This document shows positions 1 to 14,100 of a DNA stretch of 64,000 nucleotides, in pieces. A model generated the notes under the pieces. That model was not told the origin of the DNA. It did no database searches and saw only the letters and a program-made list of their open reading frames with translations. Origin of the DNA: Chrysomallon squamiferum. Taxonomy: Eukaryota > Mollusca > Gastropoda > Neomphalida > Peltospiridae. The position numbers and the translations under genes were made by a program. Every line of letters begins with the position of its first letter. The first letter of the stretch is position 1. The stretch spans positions 25,422,755-25,486,754 of the forward strand of contig CM022670.1 in NCBI GenBank assembly GCA_012295275.1, in the 5' to 3' direction.

Positions 1-1916
1 TTTTAAAACATCAAAATAAATTACATTTATTTTTTTATTACTAGTAATCCAACATGTGTACCATGCAGCTTATCACAACAAAAGTTTTAACTCTGACAAA
101 TATGTCTAAAAACTGCAAAAAACACTTTGTTGTGATTAAGTTTTTTCTTGGAAATTGTTACGGAAATTGGGATTTGTGGGCTGTGGAAAGTTTTGGAAAA
201 GATATGGAAATTTTGATAGCCCATGGTGTATGAACCCTGAATCAAGATCTTTGTTTATCAGAAAGAAAATATCTAAAACTGAAATATTATGCCAAGTATT
301 TACTAAGTCAAACAAAATAAACAAAATATTGAACTTTTCACACATTGACAGCAGTGGAAATCACTATGGATGTGTCATTCAATGAGAACTGTACATACAT
401 TTTGGTATACAAAATTAAGTACCTACTACCCTAAAAGTATCTGTGTGAAATTTGGCAGACCATGAGAGAAATACCTAATTTGTAACTTGTATATCATTTA
501 AAATCTCAGATAAGCTCATCTTAGTCACATGACTGTTATTTTGAAACAGTAAATTTGTTTGGTCTGTTAATCTTCCTTTGCTTTATCAAAGACCATATGT
601 CATGAAATAAATGCATAGATGAAGCTGGATATGTATAGAAAATCATGATAAATTATATTTTTACGTATTTGTAAAAATATAATTTATCATGATTTTCTAT
701 GATGACAAATTAAACAAGAATAAGGAAATCACCTTCAAGGTAAGCTAAAACATGTCACAAAAATCGGGTAACCACCTGCTGCAGCACAGAGGCATTCTGT
801 CACATATCTACTACATTAATGTCATGAATAGTTTTAATAATACACATTGAAATATATATGTAGCTTGAAAGCTGTTGAGTTGTGAATTTAATGCAGTTTT
901 TGAACTCTTTATTTAAACTGAACATTGGGGCATTTTAAAGAATGATTATTTCTTGGTAAAAATGAATGGCACAGTAACTTTAAAAACATGCTTCGTATTT
1001 TCCAGTGAGAATCTGTCCAGGCTTTGATTCCTGGATGTAACTTCTGTTACGATCACAAAACTGCTGTTTTAATGTATTTACTGGAGTTCTGCAACACCTG
1101 ACATCTGTAGTATATACATTGCCCCACAATTCGAGACTTAAAAAACGGTCCAAAAAAATAAAAAATAAAAATAGATACATAAAATAATAATTTAAATGAA
1201 GAAAAAATATGACATCAGTGACTGGTTTAAAGATAATTCTGGATGGCCTGTTCATACTTTTTAAGGCTTGTTTATTTCTCACATTACCAAGATTAGGACA
1301 CAAAAGGTTTGGTTCCTGAATAGTATTAATAAACGTAAAATGGTTATTTAATTATGTGATTGTAAAACTGTGTTTTTGTCTATTGTTATTTATTTATTTA
1401 TTATTTTCCAGTGTGTGTGTGTTCATATAGTGTGAATAAAGTTGAAATAAATCAGTTCTGTCCGTCTTTAAAATGTACATGATAGAACAAATAGTTTTTT
1501 AATTTGGATTATTGCTAAAGAAAAGTTCTAAAATTAGCAAAAACTTTTTTCCACAAGATCAGATATTTGGGAATCCAAAATCCAAAATGTTCATTATTAA
1601 TATTTAAATACTTGCATAACTGATAAGAATTACGAGGGGGGGGTATTATTATTCAATTCGTGTAAATTAATTATTTTAATGTTTTTGTGTATGGATTCAC
1701 TAAATTTTAACAAGGATTCATCTGCCTCTTTGACCAAAGTTGGTATGTTTGTTGTGTGTATTTCAGTTTGAACATTATTATAGAATTTGGTTTCTTATTT
1801 TTAAATTATTTTTTTTATATATTGATTTTATAAAATATTAATTGCTTAAATACTAGCTTTGCTCTTGCTGTTCTTATCCACAAGAAATATTGTGTATATG
1901 CTTTTTTGTTTTACAG
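1..1916. other. Upstream flank / 5' UTR intron of PDS5, no coding gene seen
   Basis: A+T-rich sequence before the first coding exon of PDS5. It ends in a pyrimidine tract and a clear 3' splice site (ttttacag ending at 1916), so at least one 5' untranslated exon should lie upstream, inside or beyond this window. One candidate donor is the AG|GTAAGC at about 738-739; this is weak because no promoter could be recognised. The stretch also holds a perfect long hairpin (635-700) and a G7 run near 1635. Short open frames at 136-385 and 980-1303 resemble nothing known and look like chance. Confidence 0.6.
635..700. repeat. Perfect 30-bp inverted repeat with 6-nt loop
   Basis: Left arm 635-664 (starts ATAGAAAATCATGATAAATT) and right arm 671-700 are exact reverse complements over 30 bases, separated by GTATTT. 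If transcribed this folds into a long A-U-rich hairpin. It could be a palindromic MITE remnant or a small-RNA precursor; the sequence alone does not decide. Confidence 0.9.
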
Positions 1917-1939
1917 ATGCCTTAGATTAAAAACTAAAA
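1911..1939 (+). other. 3' splice site and 5' UTR of PDS5 first coding exon
   Basis: The acceptor ttttacag ends at 1916. The exon then starts with a minimal upstream ORF, ATG CCT TAG at 1917-1925, before the main start codon at 1940. The main start was chosen because it opens the conserved PDS5 N-terminus (Y-P-P-G-C-K-E-V, like the vertebrate Y-P-P-G-V-K-E-I) and the exon has no further in-frame ATG before that motif. Confidence 0.7.
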
Positions 1940-3533
1940 ATGAGCAAGAGTGTTAAGGTTGTTTATCCCCCTGGATGCAAAGAAGTTAATGAAGAACTTG
2001 GCAAAGATGAGCTTGTTAAGCGACTTAAGGTAACAAGTATTTCTGATATTTAAGAATCACAGACTAGAAACATCTGTTGGGGAAATGAAATGGAATTAAA
2101 TAATTATTATCAATTATAATATTTCTAAGGTGTACCCAAAAATATTTTAATATAGATCTTTACTTTAGATCATCTGCTGCAGGTACTTGGATCTTTTCAG
2201 TTATGTGTTTGATCATGTTATTTTTATTTTTAATAACAAAATTTCAGATTGTATTACTTATTTTCCTATATTATCTGCAGTTTCAGTTAGTAAACATGTA
2301 ACATTTTTTTTCATGGGGAAATAAAATAGATGACCACTTTAAAAATAAAAAAAAAAAAAAATAGAAAGCTTATTATGTATTAAAATGAGTGGTTGGAATA
2401 TGAGCATGTATTTTTCAGATGTTTTCCATTATTAATAGATTTGCTTATTATTTTTTTTCATTTTTTTTTAAAGTTGTTGGCTAGAGCTTTTCAAGACCTG
2501 GGTCAGGACAATAATGAACAGTATTCTGGTCTTGCTGTAATGTTGGCAACAGACTTCTATATTGATCATCCAAACAAAGATGTCCGCCTGCTTGTGGCTT
2601 GCTGTATTGCTGATGTTTTCAGAATATTTGCCCCAGAAGCACCTTACAAAGATGCAGATCACTTGAAGGTAAATTATTATATAAAATCCTTACATGCAGG
2701 TCTATAGTAATATCAATTTTTAATTAAAATTATAATTAGAAAACTACTGGTGTTGCTGCTGTTATTATTGTTGTTGTTGTTGTTGTTATTATTCAGTCAC
2801 TACTATTGTGATCATTATCAGTATTTTGTAATCTATAAAAATATCTTGCATTTTCCTGTAACAGTTTAAGAAAGTTTAATATTTACAGTACAGCACTAAC
2901 AGTGGCCTTTAAAAATAAGGGTTTGTTTGGAATTAACAAGCGAAGACAAAATAATTTCTAAATTTTTTTCATTAATAGGAAATCTTTATGTTCCTGACGA
3001 AACAGTTAAGAGGATTAGAAGATCCAGAGGCACCATCATTTAAACGCTACTTTTATCTGTTAGAGGTTAGTTTGAAATTGTAGTCTGTTTTGAAGCTTCT
3101 TTTCATATTAATAGAACTCACACTTCAAATAAACTGCTTAGTCATAAAAATCATAGTATTTTTGAGTTTACAAATATGTAAGTGACACACATGTTCTGGG
3201 ATTTGCTTCTAATTGTGAACATGAAAATCAGTCAGTTGGAGATGTGAATATTTAAAATGCTTGCACATAATTTGTAGGAAAACAAGCAGATTCAGCTGAA
3301 TGACAATGTTTAATGTCTTTAATGTGTAGACATATCTGTGTAATTCAGCAGTTCTTTAAAATTTAAAGCTATTTCAAATTTATTTTTGTTTATTATTATT
3401 ATTATTTTTATTATTTTTCTAGAATTTGTCATGGGTGAAATCTTTCAACATCTGTCTTGAACTTGAAGAGAATCAAGAAATATTTGTGACATTATTCAAG
3501 TTGATGTTTTCCATTGTGAGGTTAGTTTATTTG

Positions 3534-3571
<38 letters not shown>

Positions 3572-5184
3572 AAATCTTAAATTTCTTTTTTGTACCATTT
3601 AGATCACACTTTTATATTTTCTCACAGCAACAATTTAAGATGAATTATTTTAAATTTTAAATTAGGAAGATCATATTTTAGACTGGTGGCTGTAGTAGAT
3701 TATCAACAGCCAATGTCATGGAATGTGGGACTAATTATAAATGGTTCCATTGCTCTGGAATTGATTTATTGAAGCTCATTATACAAACAAATTTATCACC
3801 TAAAAATTATTAATGTTAAATGGACTGTAATTAAACAAATTTTTGTTGTTAATTTCCTTATTTTTATTGACTTTTATTGTAATTTTTATGTCTTGGCCAG
3901 TGTATTTAAATAAAAGGTATGTATATGTTATTTATTTTCTTGTAGTGACAAACACTCAAGTAAGGTTAAGAATTTCATGTTGGATATTATGACTCCACTC
4001 ATATCAGAAGCCGATTCAGTGTCACAAGATCTGCTGGATAGTGTCCTCATCAACCTGGTAGAACCACATAAAGTGTGTATATTTTTAAAATCATTCTCAA
4101 AGTGTTCTAGGAAATAATTTTCTTTTTGCTAAATCAGTTTGTTAGATTGTAAAGAATTTCTGTTCAGTCACATTACACCTAACAGAAAACTAATAATTTG
4201 TGTTTTTGCCATTTTTCAGACTCAGCATAAACAGGCTTATTCACTAGCAAAAGAGTTGTTAAAAAGAACCAGCAGTGCTATAGAACCATACATACAAGCT
4301 GTAAGTAAACTTTAAAACTGTAGCCTTTTAGATAAATTATATTGCTTATTTCTATATTTGTTCTTCTAGTTTAAAAAGTAAACTAAGTATATTTTAAATT
4401 ATATTTTGTTTTTAAAAATATATAAAATAATAATAATAAAGCTTTTTAATAGTCTTTAACTTTCATCTCAATTTTGTTATTGTTTATAATTACTCAGAAA
4501 AATATATAATTATATAATCTTTCAAGACATTTAAATTTTATTATTTTTCTCTCTCTCCATCTCTATTTTATTAATAGTTTTTCAATACCACTTTAATGTT
4601 GGGCAAGACATCAGAAAGTGAAGTGTCCAATCATCTGTATGAACTTATTTATGAGCTGAACCAGGTATCACCCAACGTGTTGCTAGCTGTGTTGCCTCAA
4701 CTGGAATTCAAATTGAAGGTATGTCTTGTAATCTTCAAAAGTGAAATATTTGGAATGTAATATCTGATTTTGTTTTTGTCATAAAAATGTTTAACTTTTT
4801 TTTTACCTCATGTATTTACAGTTTTCTTTTTTTATTCTATTAGTTAACAAATGTGATGTTGTTCATTTCTTTTTTTCATCTGGTCATAGTTTTACCTTTT
4901 TAAAAAACACTTCAACTAACATTCTTCATAATATATAAGAGCTCTAGTAATAGAGAAAATATTTAATTAAAAATGAAAATTGTTTTGACTCAAATAATTG
5001 TTGTTTGATATGAAAAAATAATTGTTTTTTCTGAAACTATAACTAATTTGTTTCATTTGACATTTCAGAGCAATGAGGAGAGTGAGAGAAAGCATGTAAC
5101 AAAATTACTTGCTAAGATGTTTTCTGAACCAGGCTCCATGCTAGCGGTCCAGAACAAACCTCTGTGGAACTGTTTTCTTGGGAG
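1940..5184 (+). CDS. PDS5: PDS5 exons 1-8, N-terminal HEAT region (residues 1-311)
   Basis: Exons 1-8 encode the start of the helical-repeat body. The most conserved stretch is at residues 66-88 ([20 protein letters not shown] and on), matching vertebrate PDS5 almost residue for residue. It is followed by [15 protein letters not shown] in exon 3, [16 protein letters not shown] in exon 4, [20 protein letters not shown] in exon 6 and [10 protein letters not shown] in exon 7. In characterised PDS5 proteins this half contacts the kleisin subunit and WAPL/sororin-type peptides. Introns 1-7 are short (about 150-700 nt) and hold only AT-rich simple sequence such as the ATT run at 3534-3570. Confidence 0.95.
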
Positions 5185-8100
5185 GTGGGTATTAACCTTT
5201 GTTTCAAAACTGTATAACAAAAACATGTTTTGGATTCTTGTCATGAGTAGTACATATAGGTACCGGCAGCCAAATTTTGTCTGACTTTAATTTCACATAA
5301 TATGCCAAAAAAATAGCACATAATGAAAGCTGTAGCAAAAAGAATGAAACACACCAAAAATTATGACACTATCTTCTTCGGTTCAAAAGATACCATGCAA
5401 ATTGGTACAACAGGTATTTGATCCGTTTTCACCCTTTAGATGTTTGTAGCTTTATTACTATTTGTAGAGAAAACAAATATTATAGTTGTAAACTAATATT
5501 TCTGCTACTTTTTGTTGGATCTAATTAGGTATCAGCAGGCAAATTTTTCTGACTTTAATTTCATATAATATGCAAGAACATTAGCACAAACTGAAAGCTG
5601 TAGTAAAAAGAAACAAAATACATCAAAAATTATCTTCATTGGTTCAAAAGATACGATGCAAATTGGTACAACAGGCATTTGGTCCGTTTTCAACCATATT
5701 TTGGCATATTAGCATAGAAGGCAACTTTGTCCAACTGTAGCTTGAAAAATAATTGATACAAAAAACTTAAAATCAACACGATTGCTAGGACCAACTTGTT
5801 AAATGAACTCAATTTGTTTTAGACCTGTTTGTTTGTATGTGTGTTCACAATAACATGCTAAACGTTCCAAAATCTTCAAAATGACACACGTCAGAATGAC
5901 TAAAAATGCAAATAGACACTGTGGTTTCAGTTGTCTTATTTGACAAATGCAATCTGTGTTGTGAATTTATCAAGATCTTTCAAATGACATACTTGAATCT
6001 AACATTTTTAATAAAAAAAAAACAACAAATTCTGCCAAGCCCATAAAAAAAATTACCTTTTCAATTTATATAGAATGGCACAACTTTATTTACATAAGGA
6101 GCTTGAATTTTCACTCTATTAAATAATTAGTAGTAATAGGTTAAGATACTGTGATGTATATATATCATATATGTATAAATGTTACTTAAAACGTCTATAA
6201 GCATTTGATGGTGTACCATAATCCTTTGCAATACATAAACTCAGCTAATCTTTGGAGTCTACTCCAGAAAGGTGTTAATTGGGACAATAAAATGTATGTA
6301 ATCAGGAAACTAGAGGCAATTAAAGACACAGGTGTTATGTCTGTCATTTGACACAAACAGAACAGAATTTTCTTAGCTTTGTACTTGCTGTGATTTGAAG
6401 GAAACAAAAGTTATGTATCATCTGATAATTGTTGAAATTTTCTCTGATAGAGCTTATCAACAAGCAAAAATAATGTTTTAAAACTGATCATTTTATGATT
6501 TTACATTTAAATAAAAGTGATTAGATTTTTATTCAACATTCCATCAATACCTCTGAATACATTGTTCTATTATGTTGTATAGTTTGTTATGTTTACGATT
6601 CTTAATTCGGCGTTTATCACAAGAATTTTGAAAGCAAAATAATCGACGGTTTTAAACTGAAGATAGTAATCGGCAAAAACCAATGTTAATTTTATTTATT
6701 TCAGAATGCGTTTTTGCTACACATATGCTATAATGTATATGCTAAAAGTAGGAACATTGAAGAAAAACAAACAGCCAACAAGTTATTAAAAATATAAACA
6801 ACATATAAATATAATCATTTTAAACAGTGCCAGACCTTTCTAGCTGTACATAAGATTTACGGCAATTTCGTTCTGTAAAAAAATGTAACATAATGGCGAT
6901 TTTGCTAAGCACGCACTACGTTCAAATGTGGAGTTTGTTTTCGCCAAACATGACACACTGTAGTGCCGCACATTGTTTGAAAGGTAATTGAATGATCTTT
7001 CATTTGATCCTGTGAACATAGGTTTTATTTTCAGCCAGTTTTTTTCAAAATAGGTTTGAAGGCATGAAAATACATTTTTGGACACAACTTTTGACATAAA
7101 CCATTGCCAGCGACGACATGCACACTGTTAGAAAATTGAACTTTGACCCTGCTAGCTGTGCTAAAAATAACATTGAAGCCATTTTGGCGAAAACAAGCCA
7201 GGCATTTGGACAACGACCCTATTTTAGGACTTTTTACTCCATGCTGTTAATTGCTGACCACGGGCGCTGAAGTGCGTTTACCCCCACAGCGTTTAACACT
7301 CTTGTACAAAGAACTGATTAAACATACAACAAGAACAGTAACACCATTTAAAAGAGCACATAAAGACCTTTAGTTACATGTATTTGTTTTTTATGGTAGG
7401 ATTTACAGAAGTGATTTGAGAGTGGAGGAAAATGGACAAAATCGAAACTTTTAACAGCTTCGACCAATTATATCGGCTAGGCTGCCGGTACCTACTTGAA
7501 GGATGCTTAATCATTTGTTTCAGAGCAATGTAATAAAGAGTACATTTTACTTTACCTTCAGTATGCATTCCGGTCATAGAAATGCTAGGAATTGTTATTG
7601 TTTTAGTGGTAATATTTAAAGGAAAAACATGTTAAATATTTTACCTGTGATATTAGTGTTTTGATTTTGATAATTATCCACTAATAATAATGTTTGTGCT
7701 CGTAAAACAATGTTCATTTTATTGTTATTTTCCCATACAGATTCAATGACATCAGTACATCAGTAAGAATCATCTGCTGCAGTTTTGCTCAGCATTTCTT
7801 TCTCAACCACCCAAACCTGACAAAGGACATATTAGGTATAAAAATCTTAAAATATTTTTATAATTAATAATTCTTTTAATCCAGAACTTGAACATTTAGT
7901 TTGATGGAGTGACATTTCCTTTTGTGTTGAAAAGAAATTTCAATCCTGACAGAAATAACACCTGCACATGAACAAAGTTTTATTTTAAGCAAAATATTCT
8001 GTTTCTACACATAATCTAGATAAACATTTTTGAACATAAGCTGTTAAATAGTAACTGAGGGTAGGAGACATATTATTTTGGGATTTCAGTCACATTTGAT

Positions 8101-11100
8101 CTGTTTATATTAGCTATTTAACTAGTTGATTAAAGGCTGTGGTATGTACATTCCTGTCTGGGAAGATATGAAAAATATTTCTTTGCCATTAATAGACCAA
8201 ACAAGAACCACAGAGCAATAGCTTGTTCATGTATTATGCAAGAAAAAATTAGACATCTGTTACATGTTAATAATAAAATGTGTTCTGGTATTGTTAAACA
8301 AATACACATTTACAAACTAGACTGCATGGATCAAGTCATCATTAAATGACAAATTTTTGTTGAACCTCATAAATGTTAAAAGAGAAAGATGAATCATATG
8401 GTTCTATCATTAGGTTTAAGCTTTATTATTTCTTTTCACTTCTTACTATTTTTGTTTCAGAGCAAATGAAAGTTCGACAACATGACCCCGAGGACACTGT
8501 GAGAATGGAGGTTGTTAACTGTGTGATGAACGTGGCTAAAAAAGATTTTTCTATGGTCAATGATGACATGCTGACTTTTGTGAAGGAACGAACTCGAGAT
8601 AAAAAGGTATTGCTAGTTATTCTCAAAACAACACATTTATACTCAAACCTAAATATTGAGCAGCTTGTATGCTTATTTTGAAGAAGAAAGATCCTTTTTT
8701 TTTTAAATTTGTATTACTGTTTTATTTATTTATCTGAACCTTTTACAGTTGGGATCACTTACCAGTATTTCAAACAATTTGATTTCAGTTTCGAATTCGG
8801 CGAGAAGCTCTTCTTGGTTTGGGAATCATGTATAAAAATGTGATGTCCAAAACTCCAGTTGATCCTGTTCTGAAAGAGAAAGTTTCCTGGATTAAGCAGA
8901 AAGTTTTCTATGCTTACTATCAAACCAGCAATGATGACAGGTACACTTAGATTTAATTTAGATTTAGGTAAAGTTGAAATAACAAAAAAAACTTGAAATA
9001 TAGGACATTGACTGTTAATGAGACATAATGTTTAGATGTTTGTAGCTCTATTACTATTTGTAGAGAAAACAAATATTATAGTTGTAAACTAATATTTCTG
9101 CTACTTTTTGTTGGATCTAATAAGGTACTGGCTGGCAAATTTTTCTGACTTTAATTTCATATAATATGCAAGAACATTAGCACAAACTGAAAGCTGTAGC
9201 AAAAAGAAACAAAACATATCAAAAATTATGATACTATCTTCAGCAGTTCAAAAGATATAATGCAAATTGGTACAACAGGCATTTGGTCCTTTTTCAACCA
9301 TATTTTGGCACATTAGCATAAAGGGCAACTTTGTCCAACTGTAGCTTGAAAAATAATTGATACAAAAAACTTGAAATCAGCAAAGGATGTTAGGACTGAC
9401 TGGTTAAATAAGCTCCATTTTTTTCAGACCTGTATGTTTGTATGTGTATTCACAATAACATGCTAAACTTGCCAAAAATCTTCAAAATGACACGGGGCAG
9501 AATGCTCCTAAAATGACTAACAGTGCAAACAGTCACTGTGGTTTCAGTTTTGGTCTTATTTGGAAAATTTAACCAGTGTTGTGAACAATTTGTCAAGATC
9601 TTTCAAATGACATACTTGAGTTTAACATTTTTAATAAAAAAAAGTTTTTTGTTTTTTTTTTTCTGCCAAGCCCATAAAAAAAAATACCTTTTCAATTTGA
9701 AGTAAAAATGTGAGTCAATGCACTGTTCGGTCCACAGCAACCATGAATTTCTTGGCACTGTAAGCCCCAAAACTTTGAGAAAACAAGTTGGGGTAGTTTC
9801 AGCAAGAATTAATTAGAATTTAACATTTATTTGTTGTTGTTTATAGTTTAAAGACCAGCTGATCTGCCATTGCTGCAGTCATTGAAAGAATTACTATTAT
9901 TATTCTTTTTTATTTATTGCTTAACATATGTTTGAACTTCAGATGCATTTTATTTTAGAGTCATATTGCATTTTAAGATAATTAAATGATACAGGAATGA
10001 TACCTTTGTATAGAGCAGCACAATTTATTTACAACATTCCATTAAATAATTAGTAGTAATAAGTTAAGATGCTGTGATGTGTATATATCATATATATGTG
10101 TGTGTGTGTGTCACTTAAAAAGACTACAAGTATTTGATGTTTATAATCTTCTGCAATACATAAACTCAGCTAATCCTTAGAGTACTCAAGAAAGGTGTTG
10201 CACATATTAATTAGGGGCAATGTGTGTAATCATGAGACTAGAGGCAATTAAAGACACAGGTGTGATAAGTCTGTCATTTGAAGCAGACATAAAATAATTT
10301 TATACGCTTTGTACTTGTTGTGATTTGACAGCAAACAAAAGTTTCCTTTCATCTGGCCATTGTTGAAATTTTCTCTGATACATCTTATCAACAAGTTAAA
10401 ATAATCTAAGTTTTAAAACTGATCAATTTATGATTTTATGATATTAAAAAAAAAGTGATTAGTTCTTTATTCAGTATTCCATCAATACCTCTGAGTACAT
10501 TGTTCTGTTATGTAGTATAGTTTGTTATGTTTACAATTCTTAATTTGCTGTTTATCGCAAAAAATTTGAAAGCAAAACAATGGAAGAGAGTAAACAGCAA
10601 AACAATGTTAATTCGTTTATTTCAGTACATACTCATATTATCTACAATTAAAGTCATAACATATAATAAAACATGCATCCTTCAAATTATTAAAAATAAT
10701 ATCAACATAGAAATACAATCATTCCAAATAGTGCCAGGTCTTTTTAGTTGCACGTAAATCTATGGCAGTTTGGCCCAGTAGGAAACAATTTACAGCAATT
10801 TCGCTAAGCACATGCTGTAATGTATACACTGAAAGTAGGAACACTGAAAACAAAATGTACAGACAACATATAAATATAATCGTTTTAAACAGTGCCAGTC
10901 CTTTCTAGCTGTACCTAAAATCTACGGCGATTTCACTATGTAGAATATGTAACATAATGGCGATTTCACTAAGTATGTTCTACTTTCAAATGCAGAGCTG
11001 CTCTACACCAAATAAGGCACACCGTACTGTCGCACATTGTTTGAAAGGTAATTGAATGAGCTTTCGTTTGATGCCACGAATATAGTTTTTTTTTTTTCCA

Positions 11101-14100
11101 GCCATTTTTTTTTTGAAGGCAAGAAAAACTACATTTTTGGACACATCTTTTAATATACGTCATTGCCAGCAACAATATGCACACTGTTAGAAAGATCGAA
11201 CTTTGGCCCTCCTATTTGTGCAAAAGATAAAACCATTTTCATGTAGACAAGCCAAGGATTTGTAGAGCGACCCTATTTTAGGACTTTGTATTACTCCACA
11301 CTGTTAATTGCTGACCACGGACACCTGAATGTGTTTATCCCCACTGCTTTTATACTCTCATGCAAAGGACTGATTCAACAGCTTTGATCAATTATATCAG
11401 CTAGGCTGCCGTACCTAATTGAGTGATTCATTATAGTTAATAATGCCTTGTTATTTCCTGTAGATATTTTATTGTTTTTAATACTTAACATGTTTGGATT
11501 GATAATGATGTTCAAGATTTAAAAAGATAATAACAATAATTTTTTTTTTTTTTTCAATGTACTCCAGGTTGCTTGTGGAAAGAATACTAAATATACATCT
11601 GGTTCCATATATTCTTGATCCAAGTGAGAAAATGAAAAAACTTCTTCAGTTGTTTGGAAGTTTAGATGAAAAGGCTGTCAAGTGAGTACTTTCTATCTGT
11701 TGCAGAGAATATTTTGATTTAGTCATTAAATAAAAAATTAAGTTACATAATAAGTATTGTCAACAAAGACTATCATTATTACAATGATTTATTCAATTTG
11801 GTATATGTTTAAAAAGTGAATATGTTAATTAGTTTTGTTTATAGACTGAAAATATTTTTCATGTTAAATGCATTTGTCATTAACACAATAGCTAAATTCA
11901 GATGGTGAAATTATTGGACTTAGAAATATTTACATTCGTCCATAAATATTTCTTAAGCTATAAAAAAACATTAATAATTCTTAGCTTTTTAGTTATGTTA
12001 ATGATTCTTTTTCTTCACTTTTGCAGGGCTTTCAAAGAAATGCTTAAGCTCAGACAAAGGTTTGTAGATGTAAATTTAGCAGGACATTTTTTTTTTTTTT
12101 CATGTCAGATATCATTAATTTAACAGATTTCAGACTTTACTAATTTTATTGTTAGTTTCCTTTCAACAACAGAATTCCTTTTGTACTCCTTTTAATGATA
12201 CTCCAACCTTTGACTCGTAAATTGTGTACTGGTGGCTGCAGGAAAATTCTTGTAAATAGTTCCTGCAGATTGTTAAGAGTTACTGACATAATGATGACAG
12301 CACGTTTTCTACACTTATTGTTTCTGAACCATTGCCGCAGATAACACAAACTGGTTTATCCCTCTTTTTTCTTTTTTCATTTTTATTATTTTTTTTTTTT
12401 TTTTAAATTTAACAAAATAATTGGTATAGGTCAGAGAACAGTGTTTCTAAATTAGCCAAAGATGATAAATAAAGATGTGATTTTAACATGCTTGTGAGAG
12501 GAGAGATCTATGAGCCAATGACGACTTGACAACAGTCAAAAAATAATATGTTGAAGTGTCTAATAATGAAATGCACAACTGTTTTTGATTCTTAACATTC
12601 AGCAAGGCAGTGTTATTGACTGACAGAGTCGTGTTTTGATCTTTCAGTGTAAGAACGTATGTAACACAGCTGCTGGAAGCCTTGGAACCTCAGGCTGCTA
12701 ATGCCCTTCCACTGATACCTCGCTTGACTGCATTAGCTAGTAAGTTCATTACCTTTCTGCATAAATAGGTTAAGATATTTTAAGGTTATGGTAACATTCA
12801 CTGTATTATTAAGTCTATATATAAATATTAAAAAAATGTTTACTTTCCTACAAACGGCTTTGAAAGAATTATTAAAGTCCCAGTATGTATGCATGTGTTC
12901 AGTATAGGTATTTTTTTTATTATTATTATAATTTTTAAAAAAAATTAAAATTATTTTTAATTTTTCTTTTTCTTTTTTTTTTTTTTGATTTATGATGTGC
13001 AGTTCTATTTGCATAGCCATGTTTTTTTTTTTTTTTTCTCTTTGAAACGAAAATAATAAGTTATTGCATGTTCTTTTTCCAAACTGTTATTTGCTTTACT
13101 ATCCAAAACTACTTTGCTGCTATATTTAAATACCAAAACACATATTTTAATTTTCAGGAACCTTGCCAGAAAGTCAAAAACCTCAAGAATATATTAAAAA
13201 GTTTTGTCAAGTTTTAAAAACTGACCAGAGAATGAGAGGTCTGCTGAAATTGCTCATTGGTTCAGAATGTACCTGCCAGAAAGCTGAAAATGCAGTGGTC
13301 AGTATTTATTTAATATTATATAGAAAATTTATTTAAATTTTCTTTTCATTGATAATGTTAAGCTTATCACTTTCTAATGTTTATATCATCTGAGTATTCA
13401 TATAAACTCAAATATTGATTTGCTTTATACAGAAAATTCTTTTTTTTAATTATTGTTATTATTGTTTTTATTGATTTACTATAACAAAATTGGTAATATT
13501 GAAAAATTTGATTACAGAAAGAAATTTTGAAAAGAATTGGTTGTAATGTGGGTCAGCCCAACTACTTGTACAACCTAGTAAAATCTCTGCTGGAGCGCAT
13601 TGCCCCGGTCATGATTGATGCCATTGCTATTGAAAAACTCGTAAAACTCATTGACCAGGTTCTTAATGGGCTTAGTGACTGCATGGAAGGTGTGGAGAAT
13701 GCTGGAGAAAAATGTGTTGAATTGCTTTATGTAAGTTTGAATTTATAGATTTCTGGCAGTAAGAAATAATATACTGAATTAATTTAAAACAAAAAAAAAA
13801 GAATTGCAAGATGTTAAAGTTTATCATTTTAAGTAAGCATGAGTAAATAAATATGTATTACTGTATAATGGTTGCTTTTACATAACTCTGCAAACACAGT
13901 AACATTATATTTGTTGTCCCAATTCATGAAATTTGATTTTATTTCATAACTATTTGCTGATCCATGTTTCAGTTGCTATCTTCCTGCTATCCATACTATT
14001 TCCGAAGTGCAGAAGTGTTTGAAAAGCTCCTGACATTCCTCAAGCATGATGATGATGCTGTTTGTAAGTAACTTGAATAGTCCATTAGTGGGAAAAAAAT

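Noticed and set aside
6840-7213. Two minus-strand frames inside the intron-8 element as a possible transposase
   Set aside because: Short, overlapping, without catalytic motifs, and not preserved in the matching part of the intron-11 copy (10969-11184).
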